This document shows, piece by piece, positions 47,016 through 58,734 of a stretch of DNA of 64,000 nt. This stretch comes from Gonocerus acuteangulatus (lineage: Eukaryota; Arthropoda; Insecta; Hemiptera; Coreidae), in NCBI GenBank assembly GCA_946811695.1, contig OX328123.1, positions 148,175,975-148,239,974 on the forward strand, written 5' to 3'. The stretch's first letter is position 1, and each line of letters begins with the position of its first letter. Both the position numbers and the translations under genes were made by a program. Below the pieces are notes generated by a model. It saw only the letters and a program-made list of their open reading frames with translations, searched no databases and had not been told where the DNA came from.

Positions 47016-48985
47016 ATGAAAGTAAGAGAAGAGTATAAAGAATAACCGCGCGAGTGCAACTCGTGAAACTAAGCACTGCGGGGTGAAGTGATGGAAAGAG
47101 ACTGCCTTATACTATGCTAAAGCACATTTGAAGCCTTGTAAAATTAGAGTTATTGTGAAAATTAGAATGCCAACTGGTGGTGGGGGGCTTAAAACTGAAC
47201 GACTTGGAAATCGTTAGCATTATTATAAAAGTTGAATGAAGAAAAACCAAAAAGGTACAGTGAGATGGGAGATGGTAATTCGCAAAATACGGGGGATAAA
47301 TAAAACCTATAACTTAAAACTAAATTAACCTATTGCACCTATGAAAGGAGTGGGTGAGATGAGGGAAATTTGTCCACTCAAATAAATATTACAACTTGAA
47401 GTCAAGAGAAATTTAACCCCTTTATTCGATTTAACGCCTCCTATGCAACCCAAATGATTCTATCCTTATAAATATTGAGGTAAACATTGTCTGCTGAACA
47501 TAGTGGACCTTGGTTGTTTGAAGTACCGTCGACTTTGTGTCAACTTTAACACCGCATTATACTAATTAAATAGGTTATTGGCGACAGAACTTCCTCGGCT
47601 AAGCCCAGGGACTCTGTCATCCAATCCTTAGGACTTGTGTACATTTTTCAGCTCCACACACCCTTATTAATGAGCAAAACCTCAATAGCCAATAAAATCT
47701 TTGAATTCTCTGGGAATAAAGTAATATGTCCAATAAAAACTGAACTATTTGCTTGCTTCTACACAAGATGCTTTTTTCAAAATAAGGAATAGCTGGAATG
47801 GGGAGAATAAAATAGGAAATCAATTAAAATGCCATTGTACTGTAAGAGACACCAGCGGATGAGAAGTACCAGTGTGTATAAAGGGAACAGGTCGCCATTT
47901 GCAGAGAACACAAGCATACCTCTCAAGACCGGTAACTCCTCGAATTCTATTGTTCTTGAGGGGACTTACCGGATAAAATGCGGCTATCTCCGAACAGGAC
48001 AAGCGATTTACGACCGACGTCCGACGGGCACACGGCAGCAAAATAAGAAAATGAAAGATAAAGCCCAAGGAAAAGGGAGACAAACTTTCAGAAAGGAAAC
48101 AAAAAGTACAAAAGCAGGAAAATCTATAAGGGAGTCGAGCCTTATCTGCTCTGCATAAAAGTCCAGCTGACATTTCATTCTCCAAGACAATAGAAGGCCT
48201 CAATTAAGAGCCATGTTCGCGTATGGCGAGAGCGCTATGCCTCGCGATTCGCGATAATTAGACTCGCTCAAGACAATAAATTGTAATTACGACACTAGGC
48301 TACCAGAGTGCGCCATTGTCGCCGCCGGCCATGGGCTGTTTGTTTTTTAAGTGAACTCCCGTGTAGGCCGAGAAGAAGGAATCTCCAAGCTTGTTTGTCC
48401 GTCCCGGCCCTTCGACTCTACCCATACATCTTGTCTGATTTGCACCCTCACTTCTCCGATAACGCGCTTCAAACAAATCTTGTCTTCGGGAATTCCTTAT
48501 TTATTTTTAAAAAGAGGGCTTAATCCCTTTTCTGTATTTTATTTCGGATTGAAAGACTGTTAAATTTACAACTGCTGGATATATATTCCAACCTCGAATT
48601 CCGAAGCGTAGCCAATAAACTCCGAATCAAGACCACCATTATCTATCCAATGCTGTCCACTTTTTTTTTTTTTCTTTTTTTTTTTTAAGCTCTCTCTATA
48701 GAGAAATAATGGGGTGTATTGAAGGGGTGAAGGAGATAAAAGAATTAATAGACAAAATCTCAATAATTATTTCTAAATGATCATTATATATGCAACAATT
48801 ATAATTATTGCATATATAATGATAATTTTGAAAGGGGAGAGATGTAACCAAGAGAAAAAGAGAAAGACCGAAAGAGATTTCGTCGGCGGTGACGACGGGA
48901 AGAGTATGCATCTACTTCTTTTTCAGTGACGGGGGCAGAGAGAGAGACTTATAAGAATGGGGAATTGGACAGAGAGTGAAAAGCC
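47016..48985. other. No gene recognised; unique island at 47800-48480
   Basis: The island has GC-richer, non-repetitive sequence, e.g. GACAATAAATTGTAATTACG near 48271 and GCCGCCGGCCATGGGCTG near 48321. Open frames on both strands lack recognisable domains. A poly(T) tract lies at 48661-48685. Confidence 0.4.
48780..48825. repeat. AT-rich palindrome
   Basis: TCATTATATATGCAA pairs with TTGCATATATAATGA around a short loop. Confidence 0.85.
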
Positions 48986-48993
48986 AATGAAAA

Positions 48994-49354
48994 AAAAAAA
49001 AAAAAAATCAGTCCCGTAACAGGCCACGAGGGCCCTGAGGGGCAGATACTATAGAGGTATCTGATTCATGACCATACGGCACACTGGGGAGATAGTGTGG
49101 TCAGTACTATGCTCCGGCCGCCTGATTTTCCCCTTGGCTGCTTCGACTGCTAGAGTCATTAGCACCAAACAAGGTACCCATTATTAAATTAATTGAAGGC
49201 TGGGTTGGCCTAGGGACGGTCAGGGAGGCCGAATTCAACTGGTGAACGAAGACACTAGAAGAAAAAATCTTTAGTGCTTGCTCGGGATTTGAACTCAGGC
49301 CTCTAGCTTATTAGTCCAGTGCTCTACCACTGAGCTAACCTCGCCCCCCAAAGA
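48994..49354 (-). mobile_element. tRNA-derived SINE with 9-bp TSD
   Basis: On the - strand the head reads GGCGAGGTTAGCTCAGTGGT, AGAGCACTGGACTAAT and GAGTTCAAATCCCGAGC: tRNA-like A and B boxes. The body ends CAGATACCTCTATAGTATCT, GGCCTGTTACGGGACTGA and a T run. CAATGAAAA lies at 48985-48993 and 49355-49363. The homopolymer at the 3' end is T on the element strand, opposite to the usual poly(A). It might be a residue of a Pol III terminator or part of the target. Confidence 0.78.
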
Positions 49355-49364
49355 CAATGAAAAG

Positions 49365-49555
49365 ATTACCAAATTTCATTTTCATGAGCTGAAAATAGTT
49401 AACCGTCGAGGGGATAAGAAGTCAAAGATAGTATGGACTTCGGCTATGAGCAACAATCAGATTTTCCTAACATTGTATGTCTAAACGTTTTAGCAAGCTC
49501 TTTGGTAGCCTTCTGCAGCAATGAATGCCTAGCTGATAATGCTGTAGCTGCTTGA
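49365..49555. other. Spacer, nothing recognised
   Basis: No gene or repeat seen. Confidence 0.4.
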
Positions 49556-49559
49556 AAAA

Positions 49560-50115
49560 TGGTCAGGTTTTGACGCAATTTCGCAGAAAAATCTTTCGTC
49601 TAATTTGAAAGATCAAGTTCGTTAACCAGGAGAATCATTTCACTGGAATATGGATATTGAGGACGAAATTCGCGCGAAAACATCGTTACGCCTGCATGAT
49701 ATGCCTGCAACTACTCGTTTTATAGTTTGCTTCACGTAGGAAAACGAATGAAACCATTTTTAAGGCGCTATATGTTACCGTTTTTGAGAAAACTGGAAAA
49801 ATAGTTGTTAATAAAGTTTTTGGTTAGGGTACATAGAATCATAGGATTCAGTTGAAATATTTTCTGCAGGTTCGAAATTTATTAAAACTAAAATGATTAA
49901 ATTTTGGTTACGGTGGAGTTAAGGAAGGATTAGAATAAAATATTTTATTAACAGAAATGAAAAGTTTTGTGAACTGCATATTTTCCTTAATATCTCAAAA
50001 ACATCGTGGTAAGTGGAAAGTGACCATCCCAAACTTAACTAAATTCTCTATAAAAAAAGGTCCTGATGAAAGTTTTGATTAGGCGTTGTCAATCTGAGAA
50101 ATAAGTGCTTAAAGC
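49560..50115 (-). mobile_element. Helitron-like repeat, copy H (partial)
   Basis: Reverse orientation body: GAAAGATCAAGTTCGTTAACC, CGAAATTCGCGCGAAAA, GGAGTTAAGGAAGGATTAGA and CAATCTGAGAAATAAGTGC. Both termini are missing. Confidence 0.6.
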
Positions 50116-51017
50116 TTGAAACTTATTTGTTTTGTTCTTAATTACAGGTTCTGTAGTTGTTTAACTCACTTTTTAATTAGCAGTTTGACATTTTTGTAGT
50201 AGCATCGATTCATGCAGCGCCTACATCGGGTCACACTAATAATATGCTATTTGCCTTAGATGCGGAGCATCATCAACAACAAATGAATAAATATTCTACA
50301 TTTCTGTGTTATTCATATTTCGCCCACCCCCCGCGCATATAAAGCAAGAAAATTGTCTATAATGGACAAAAATAGAGGTTTTTTCTGAATTCATAAAATT
50401 GAGCTTAATGATGCCACATAGCTGATCAAAACTTATATTTCCACATATGTGGAATTTGGGTCTAGTATACACTACAATTTCCTATTAGACAGTTTAATCT
50501 ATTTTCTACAAGCTTAAAAAAAATTCTATCATTAATTGTCTTCTAGTGCTATTTTCGTTACAATATTACACACATTACGTTGAATAGAGCTAATAAATAA
50601 TTATTTATAGATTATAATCTAGGTCAAGAGTGATCTCTAATTCTAAATAGGCGATTTTCCAAATCCATGTCTTATCAACGGATGTTGGTGTTGTATGACC
50701 AGTTTTCTTATCGAATAAAAAACATTTTGAACTATTTTAACATAATAATCATTCGGGAGTGGGATAATAACCTTGTAAGCATATCAGGCCATTTTCATAA
50801 TCTGATAGTATCTTACACACAACTTTCAGTTACTGTAATAAAACTATCATTACTAAAAAATAAATTACAGTAGTAAGGCGCATCTTAGTAATTTCAGTCA
50901 AGAGTCATATTCCTGGTACACAGGTACACAGATTATGCGAGGAAACAAACTCATCCACACGTTTGTATATTCAGTCAGTGGAAAGAAAATTGGGACTGTT
51001 ATCGAGTTATTTAACTC
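50116..51017. other. AT-rich stretch, no gene recognised
   Basis: Nothing supported. Confidence 0.4.

Positions 51018-51094
<77 letters not shown>
51018..51094. repeat. (TA)n microsatellite
   Basis: About 76 bp of TA. Confidence 0.95.
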
Positions 51095-51097
<3 letters not shown>

Positions 51098-51564
51098 CTA
51101 GTATTCTCAATAGCATCATTCCTGATGAGCTAAGGATAATTAAATAATGGTGAAATCAATGTACAATTTTGAATACTAACATGCCCCTCATTTTATTCCC
51201 TGATTTTCTCTGTTGCCAGGAAACTATACTTGGACTACCCGCTAAGCTCGCTAGAGTGTTGAAGAATTTGGACAATAAAACAGAACAGCAATCGAACTGA
51301 AGACAATCTTCTTTCCTCGTCTGAATAAATTGGCCCAAGGAGACTTAGAGACATTTGATTAGAAGTACCGACCGCAACATCCCAGGGCTAGCTTGAGGAT
51401 TCCAGACGTCTCGTCTTGCGTGTAATATGGGTCCGCATTAACATAGAGAAGAGGACGTCGATCCTACTTCTAGTGGACAAGATTCCGCAATCCAAGTCCG
51501 CTCTGGCAGTCGAGGAATTCCTCTGCTGGAAGGACTACCTGATTTATGTCCTCTTCGGTCTTTT

Positions 51565-51700
51565 AGCGCGTTTCCTCTTTCCCTCTATAGGGAGAAACCC
51601 CGCTTCTACTTCGAAATCCGGATCTAGGACGAAATCCGGAAGTGCCGAGTAAGAAATTTAATGTTTCACTACTCATAGGTAACAAAAATAAGGTTGGTTA
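51565..51700 (-). mobile_element. Helitron-like 3' fragment, copy I
   Basis: CCTCTATAGGGAGAAACCCC hairpin side, then AAATCCGGAAGTGCCGAGTA and TGTTTCACTACTCATAGG. It is the reverse of the family 3' region. Confidence 0.55.
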
Positions 51701-51732
51701 AATGTGTAAGGGTTGGTGAATTTGTGTTTGTA

Positions 51733-52579
51733 TATGTCTCCGGCAAAGTATATAATCAGGCATTTTATAGAATGCCTAATTCCAGCCGGCAATGTATGAA
51801 ATAAAGCTTATTTCATACTTTGCCTAGGCATTCTCAAGAATGCTTACTGTGCTTTAGGCAGTAAATGAAAGACAGGATTTGTAGCTTGTAGGAGTAACTA
51901 CCGGCGGTGCGATTGGGGATTTATATCCACGAACATCGCGTGTGATGATGTCTAGGAGAATTAGAAGAATGCCTAGGACGACTTTTGGACATACGTGCTA
52001 TGCGTTTCTGCAAGCTACGCTCGCTCAAGAAGATATCAAAATCCAAGTCAATCCAACTCGCAGAAATTAATAGAATTCTATTAATTTCTACCAGTTGGAT
52101 CGACTGGTACCTTCTACCAGAGGTTTCGATACCTTCTTGAACGAGCGTAGCGAGAGGAAACGCATAGCACGTATGCCCAAAAGCGACAGCTACGACAGGT
52201 GAGTCTAAATTTCAATTATACTTCTTCATTAAGGATTATTGCGCATATGCGTGTTTACAAATACGCTGTTTACGTCGTCTTTTACAATCTCCATAACAGT
52301 GAACTTTAGTGCTTAATAACTTCTTTCCTAGTTGAGAGCAACTTTTTTTTAACGGATTCATGTTTAGTGCATCAAAATACGTTATAGTGCAAACTTTGAA
52401 GAAAATATTTTTAATTTTATACAATGCCAAATAAGCAACAGGCATTCTATAGAATACCTAGGCATTGTATAGAATGCCTAGGCAATGTGAGAATTTTGAT
52501 GTAGAAACTAATACATTCTACACTTTGCCTAAACCACTCAGGCATTCTATAGAATGCCTGGATAATATACTTTGCCGGT

Positions 52580-52583
<4 letters not shown>
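51733..52583. mobile_element. TIR element with palindromic core (element 1)
   Basis: Ends are CCGGCAAAGTATATAATCAG on the left and its inverse TATACTTTGCCGG at 52567-52579. Each carries copies of AGGCATTCTATAGAATGCCT, itself a palindrome. The centre (about 51985-52190) is a long hairpin (GGACATACGTGCTATGCG ... CGCATAGCACGTATGCC) around AATTAATAGAATTCTATTAA. This core and the 200 bp after it are shared with element 2 at 55862-56935, but the termini are not. Confidence 0.75.

Positions 52584-52641
<58 letters not shown>
52584..52641. repeat. (TA)n microsatellite
   Basis: It abuts the right end of element 1. Confidence 0.95.
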
Positions 52642-53585
52642 ACTGAATAATAAGAAAACTGAATGAATTAATTTTCAGTTTGGGTACTTACCAATGATGA
52701 ATTCATTTGAAACTTTCTATAGATATTAGAGATCCATCCAAAGGATAACATAGGCACATAAGTATTTTAGATATGCTTGGAGTTGAGAAATATTTTATTA
52801 ATAGAAATAAACAGCATTCTTTGAGAGGTAATACAACCTTGTAACTTATTTTTTACCATTTTCTTTTTTATGGGCTTAAATTCTTTCTTAACTCATCAAT
52901 AATGATATCCAACAGTGTTTATGTGCCAACAAATTTTAAATGTGCCAAAAATTGGGTTTTTCGACTAAAGTCCCGATAAATGTCGAAATTTAAAAAAAAA
53001 AAAAACCCTTTTTTTTTATCTTTGTTGCAAGAAATTATGAAAAAAAAAACTTAGAAAGAAAAAAATGAACATTTCAGTACATTGAACTTTGAAGTCGGTT
53101 ATCTCAAAACTATGTTTTTCAAATCGGGCGATAAGCTAGGGCCTTCAATTTCACCCGATCAACTTGAAATTTTAGCCGCACCTTCCTAATGATATTTGTT
53201 AGTAAAGTACGTAGGTTTTTTTTTTTTATTTATTAAATTATAATTATTTTATGACCGATTTTCGATGGATTCTTAAATAGAAAATGAAGAATTATTCATA
53301 ATTTCCGAAAAAATTAATATTTTTTAAAACGCCTACATACTTTACTATATTTTATCTTTTTATTTCAAAATATATTTAATTTTTTGTTCTAGTTTCAAAA
53401 TTGCCCCATACAGACTATCGCTCGTGAAAAAAGAGAGTTTCTGTTTGTCTGCCACAGGACCGCCATTTTGTTTTTGAAGAATTAAAACTTTTTTTTGGGG
53501 GGGGGGGGGCTATTTCAACACCCCATATGAAACTTAAGACATAAAGAATCGAAAATATTCATTTATTTGTTATAAATTTAAATAT
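52642..53585. other. AT-rich stretch, no gene recognised
   Basis: Homopolymer runs of A, T and G; nothing coding. Confidence 0.4.
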
Positions 53586-53589
53586 AAAA

Positions 53590-54195
53590 TTTTAGTAAGC
53601 ATTCAAATGTTCTACCTCCCGAAAAAATTTCATGTCCACTAAGATTTTTTTTTTTTTTTTTCGAATACTTCCTTAACTTCAAATTACCAAAATTCAAAAA
53701 TCTTATTTGAAATTAATTTCAAAGATGCAAAAATGTTTCAATTAAATCCCACGATACTAAGTACCCACATTAAAAATGAGCTACGAAAATATTTGTCCCA
53801 CTTTTCTCAAAAACGGTTACAGATGTCGCCTTAAAAGTGGTTTCATTCGTTTCGTTATGTTAAGAAACCTATACAACAAGTACCTGCAATCGTATGAACT
53901 CAAAAACGTAAGCGTTACGATTTATTTTGCGTGAATTTCGCTCAAAAAAAACTATCTTACGGTGCACAGATTCTGCTGGTTAACAAACTTGACCTTTCAA
54001 ATTAGACGGAAGATTTAAAAACCTACCGAATATGATGAAAATCGGACCATTCTTAAGCCTTCAGTGTCGGCACTTCCGGATTGCTTCATGAGGTCAACCT
54101 CATAAACGGGTTTCCTCCCTATGGACCGCGCTAAATAGCATCCTGGCTACAAAAAGTCCGACTCGCAGGAACTGCGTCATCTTAGCTCGGTTACG
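53590..54195 (+). mobile_element. Helitron-like repeat, copy J, followed by a second 5' end
   Basis: Forward copy with body, no TA tract, and 3' end GGACCGCGCTAA (about 54124-54135, shortened hairpin). Eighteen bases later a fresh 5' end appears: GTCCGACTCGCAGGAACTGC and TTAGCTCGGTTA (54157-54190). A 3' end abutting a 5' end suggests head-to-tail insertion. Confidence 0.6.
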
Positions 54196-54659
54196 TACAT
54201 CTCGAAGAAATGGAATAGATTAGCATCACAAATCACAGGAAACTGACAGTAGCCAACTTACACAGAAGCAGATAATTCTTAATGTGTATAAGTCAATACA
54301 ATTATATACTGAAAACTTACTTACTCTTCGACTACTGCTGAGAAGGCTCTATTCTAAACAAACAAAAATTCGTTGTCATTTTAAGTATCTTGTTTTACTA
54401 GCAAATTCGTTTTACTGTTATAATCAACTGTAAATATGTGATTCATGGCGAATAAAATTACATTTTGTCGTGGGTTAAATCTTTCTATAAAATAAGAAAT
54501 AACAAAAACTTCAGTGGGAGGATATGAGGAGGTTATATAGATAGGAGAACTCAAAACAAACTATGCGTACGTCATCTTGATTACCACAGCCACTCCAAAC
54601 TTATTACCATTACCTTTCACCGTTCCTTAGCTTATTTTACTACAATACGAATTTTACTG
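54196..54659. other. AT-rich spacer
   Basis: Nothing recognised. Confidence 0.4.
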
Positions 54660-54775
54660 ATAAATGAAATTTAAAACAAAAAACAGCCAATTAAAAAGTG
54701 AGATAAACAAAGACAAAAACCCTTTCAAAACAACAAAACAAACACAAGCGAACAGGCAAGCATATATATAAATAT

Positions 54776-54852
<77 letters not shown>

Positions 54853-54998
54853 CACACACAAATTTAAACCACCTATGTTTTCGTGATCTATTGTGTCTGA
54901 AACGAGGAGAAAGTTTCTAGTCGACACTTCCGGACTGCGTCGTGAGGTCAACCTCATAAGCGGGTTCTCTCTATGGAGGTAGGGAGTAACCGCGCTAA
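54660..54998 (+). mobile_element. Helitron-like repeat, copy K (3' part)
   Basis: TCAAAACAACAAAACAAACAC is shared with copy C. Then come GCGAACAGGCAAGCATATAT, a (TA)n tract (54761-54850), GACACTTCCGGACTGCGTC and the end GTAACCGCGCTAA at about 54986-54998. Confidence 0.65.
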
Positions 54999-55149
54999 AA
55001 GGTAGTATCTCATAGTTAGGTATAAGTGGACGGAACTATTTAAATGAACAAATAATAAATTTCAACGTCCACCAATGAAAACCCATTCCAAAAATTCTCT
55101 TATTTTTATAACACATATTTAAGGACGAAATATCTTTTTCTTACGAAAA

Positions 55150-55255
55150 AAAACAAAAAAAACCAACACCCGTAGTGACAATCGAACCCGCGATCATATC
55201 CATGGAATGTACAGGCCTTAACTGTTGCGCCCAGCAGGCCTCCTACTACTAAGTG
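55150..55255 (-). mobile_element. Possible tRNA-derived SINE head or tRNA pseudogene
   Basis: The - strand reads AGGCCTGCTGGGCGCAACAG, then GCGGGTTCGATTGTCACTAC. The second resembles a B box, although the final CC is GT. The acceptor stem is not complementary enough for a functional tRNA. Confidence 0.4.
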
Positions 55256-55571
55256 ATCTAGGTATTATTATATTAGCAACATATGTAACTATGATTATTT
55301 CATATGTTCAAAAGTCAACTCACGAAAAATTGAATACAGCAGTATTCGAAGAAAATAAGAAAAATTAATCATATTCTTATTTAATTGTTGAATAATGGAA
55401 GTAAGGTTATTTTCTAAGCATTTTTTTCCTTTGTATTATAATATTGATAGTACATACCATAGCTAGCCTATAAATCATAGTATTTCACTTTTATCAATAA
55501 ATATTATTATTGTTGAAAGGTAACCTATACCCGATAGTTTGATGTCCGTCGAATCAGTTATTCTGCCTTAG

Positions 55572-55751
55572 GAATGGCCTTGAAAAGTAGTTGCCGTTTC
55601 AAGAAGAACATGTCATTCATAGAAAGGTTAGAAATGGAATTTGCTCACAATTATTTAAAGATTCATGAACTAATTGACAAATGGCAAGATACTCTTGAAA
55701 GGAGCAGACCTTCCAACTTAAGATTTCTCGACTATCTCACTACCACATTAG
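55572..55751 (+). CDS. Host gene exon, protein not recognised
   Basis: The exon encodes 59 residues from the ATG at 55574 (MALKSSCRFKKNMSFIERLE onward). It ends LRFLDYLTTTL plus one base before the donor G|GTAAGC (55752). It joins in frame to the exon at 57410, giving a continuous protein across the intron. TTATTCTGCCTTAG just upstream could be an acceptor, so the exon may be internal rather than first. An in-frame stop at 55535 limits any 5' extension. The segment is hydrophilic and probably alpha-helical, without signal peptide or membrane segment. The intron contains a poly(T) run and the TIR element at 55862-56935. I do not recognise the family. Confidence 0.72.
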
Positions 55752-55861
55752 GTAAGCCCTTGTTTCCGTTTTTTTTTTTTTTTTTTTTTTTTTTTGAGCT
55801 CTTCTTGAAATAATGTATATCAAAGTTAGGTTAATTTGCCAAATAAAATATATTATATTTC

Positions 55862-56935
55862 GGTAAATGTCGAAATTCGGATCGGCGTGGTCTCCACGAC
55901 GATCCTTTTGAAACTTTGCACTATAACGTATTTTGATGCACTAAACACGAATCCGTTAAAAAAAAAAGCTCGCTTTTCACTAGGAAAGAAGTTATGAAAC
56001 ATTTAAGTTCACTGTAGTGTGGGTTCTAAAAGGTAATGTATCCTACTATGTTTGTCAACATGCGCATGCGCGGGTATGGAAAAGTTCGTTATAAGGATGT
56101 CTAATTGAAATTTACCATCAATTATTTCAATTTATCACCACTTATTTATTTCAAAAATATTTTTTTAAAATAATAAACCATTCTTTAAAATTTTTTTTTT
56201 GCTGTTGACAAATATTATATAACAGAAATCCCTTCATAATTCGCTAATGCCTTTATGGTTCATGCGTTCTAATTTGCGCCATTTAATTACTTAGAATAGT
56301 TCGAGTGGTCTTTATAATGAAGCTGCATGAATTTATTGTTTTAATTCACAATAGAATAGATTTAATCAATTTTTTAATTAACAATAATGTAATAAGTAAT
56401 GAAAAGAAATGTGATAAATGTGGGGAGGTGTTAAAATTAAATAGCATTAATATGATTGCGTAAATTGTCGCTTTTGGGCATACGTGCTATGCGTTTCCGC
56501 TCGCTCAAGAAGATATCAAAACCCCTAGTCAATCCAACTCGCTAAAATTAATAGAACTCTATTAATTTTAGCGAGTTGGATTGGCTAGGGGTTTTGATAT
56601 TTTCTTGAGCGAGCGGAGCGTAGCGGAGCCAGCGGAAACGCATAGCACGTATGCCCAAAAGCGACAATTTACGACCAAGTCAGCTACCACAAGGTGAGTC
56701 TAAATGTCAATTACACTTCGTCATTAAGGACTATTGCGCATGCGCGTGTTTACAAATTCGCCATTACCTCGTCTTTTATAACCTCCATAACAGTGAACTT
56801 TAGTGTTTCATAACTTCTTTCCTAGTGAAAAGCGAGCTTTTTTTTAACGGATTCGTGTTTAGTGCATCAAAATACGGCATATAGTGCAAAGTTTCAAAAG
56901 GATCGGCGTGGAGACCACGCTCCTTGACATTTACC
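55862..56935. mobile_element. TIR element with palindromic core (element 2), intronic
   Basis: The left end GGTAAATGTCGAAATTCGG and right end ...CTCCTTGACATTTACC are inverted. Arms of about 230 bp include GATCGGCGTGGTCTCCACG, CGATCCTTTTGAAACTTTGC and TTTTGATGCACTAAACACG. The core (about 56462-56670) is a hairpin with nearly 100-bp arms centred on AATTAATAGA/CTCTATTAATT. No transposase was seen. It sits in the intron between the two host exons, in a region without splice-like disruption. Confidence 0.85.
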
Positions 56936-57409
56936 TATATTTCATGTAGTATATTATTTAGCAGTAGATTATTATTTTATAACTAAAGAATAATGTACAA
57001 ATAAAAGGATTATCGTCTTACATTATTTCGTTAACATTGTGTGTTACAAATCTCTTAAGATGAGTTATCTATAGGTTATTAACCTATAATAGCCATTTGC
57101 CTTTCGAAAGAGAAATCCTTGATAAATCCCCACAACATTAAGCTCGCTTTAACACTCAAGTTTATAAGGCTTAGTTCGCGGAGCATATTCCTCATAAAAG
57201 CAACAATATTTTTTTATTATTATTATTTTAACGTCCTTTAGCAATTTGACGTTTAAATTGAACCCACGAACTTAGCCAAATAAAATAATTCATTTGAGTT
57301 TAGATTAACACGTGTTGTTAGCTAAGAATAAATTTACAAGCAAAACTGATTTTAAGAAGGAAAATGAGTACTTAATTTTGTATATTTCATTTATTTAATT
57401 TTTTTTCAG

Positions 57410-57546
57410 CTTACGCGTCGACATTATTATACGGCGATCTAACAGACTTTAAGAAAATGCTTGATTCTTACGTTGCTCCATCTGAAGGCGAAGCAGATGT
57501 ACAGTTGGACGCACTCGTTTCAATATGGGAATCCATAACACCTCAT
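57410..57546 (+). CDS. Host gene exon 2, protein not recognised
   Basis: A strong acceptor (TTAATTTTTTTTCAG) precedes the exon and CCTCAT|GTGAGT is a consensus donor. With the last base of the previous exon it reads AYASTLLYGDLTDFKKMLDS and continues through VAPSEGEADVQLDALVSIWE to SITPH, ending in phase 0. The phases agree exactly with the exon at 55572-55751 and there is no stop. No further exon was identified to the right, where a mariner/Tc3 nest begins at 57787. The next exon may lie beyond it or outside the window. Confidence 0.78.
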
Positions 57547-57786
57547 GTGAGTTCAATGAGTCATTTGATATAAATTAATGGATTGTACTCTTTCACTTGT
57601 ACTCATTCCATTTAAATGAAGTTCTACGGTTGGTTGCTAAGTACTTCTTTTCAATGCAAACTCCCAGGAACCAAGCTTTTCAAGCCAATTGCTAAATCTT
57701 CACTATTAGGTTTTACGGCATGCTTTAGAGATTTTTAAAATGAGTGTTTATTTATTTATAATGAATATAATGCAATTCGTTTTAAA
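57547..57786 (+). other. Intronic or intergenic sequence
   Basis: Starts with the donor GTGAGT and contains no further exon that could be supported. Confidence 0.5.
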
Positions 57787-58110
57787 GGGGTACCCAAAAG
57801 TAATCAACAATTTGATAAGATAGCTCTATATTATGTTAGTTTTTGTCACTATTTAATGTTATATTTAAGCCAAACCAAATACACACTGTTCGAGTGTCAC
57901 TGACATTTGGAGGAACATCTCTGTAATGAGTCCTGATCCTTCTTCACTAAGGATTACCTGAAATGTAAATATTTAGGCGCGACAAAAATATATGCCACCC
58001 ACTCAGTTTTCATCTAAATCTTGCCCTAGGAACACTTTTAGTGATCATTACATTCATTAATTCAATCAGTGGGTCTAATTAAACGTGTTTAAGTAATAAC
58101 TAGAGGGAAA

Positions 58111-58715
58111 GTGTTGTCTGAGAGTGAAAAACGCGTGATTAAAACATTGAGGGATACAAATTGGATATTATCGAAAATCGCTCGAACTTTAAATAAAAGT
58201 AGGCATTTCATAAGGAATTTCTTTAGGCGGGGTAATGATTATGGCCAAAATAAAAGCATTAATAGGCCAATGGCAACAACGGTCCGAGAACAGTGCGCCG
58301 TTTTACCTCCAACTCTACTGCCAAGGCGAGCGAAATTTGTGAACAATCTGGGGCCCAAATAAACATTAGGAATGTTCAACGGCTTTTGCAAAAGGCACCT
58401 CATTTAAAGCTCATTAAGCTGAAGTCCAAGCCCCTTCTTTCAAAAGTACAAAAGCCAACAGAAAGAAGTTTACCTCGGAACATATCGCATGGGGAATGAG
58501 ATGGAAGAAAGTTTAATCTGGATGAGCCTGATGGATATTGATTCTATTTTCATGATTTACGAAAAGAAAAAATATTTTTAAGTATCCGTGAAATATGAGG
58601 AGGGGGTATTATGGTTTGGGCTCGGATAGGATACTCTGAAAAGACAGAATTAGTATTTTGTTCGCTACATTGAATGCGAAAAAGCATATAGAAATCGTGC
58701 GGAAGCAAATTGTTG
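58111..58715 (+). pseudogene. Tc3-like transposase, N-terminal and partial catalytic region
   Basis: The first helix-turn-helix reads VIKTLRDTNWILSKIARTLN and then KSRHFIRNFF. After a shift near 58300 the second DNA-binding domain reads FTSNSTAKASEICEQSGAQI and VQRLLQKAPHLKLIKLKSKP. Further shifts are needed to reach LDEPDGY, FYFHDLRKEKIFL and GGGIMVWARIGY, which surround the first catalytic Asp and its following block in Tc1/Tc3 proteins. The start codon is TTG at 58111 in place of ATG. The C-terminal D and E regions are missing. Dead copy. Confidence 0.85.
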
Positions 58716-58734
58716 AATTAGGAGAAGAGCTGAC

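Noticed and set aside
51095..51140. CTGATGA next to a (TA)n tract at about 51122, as a fourth hammerhead
   Set aside because: No stem II can be formed after it and no GAAAC follows at the right distance.
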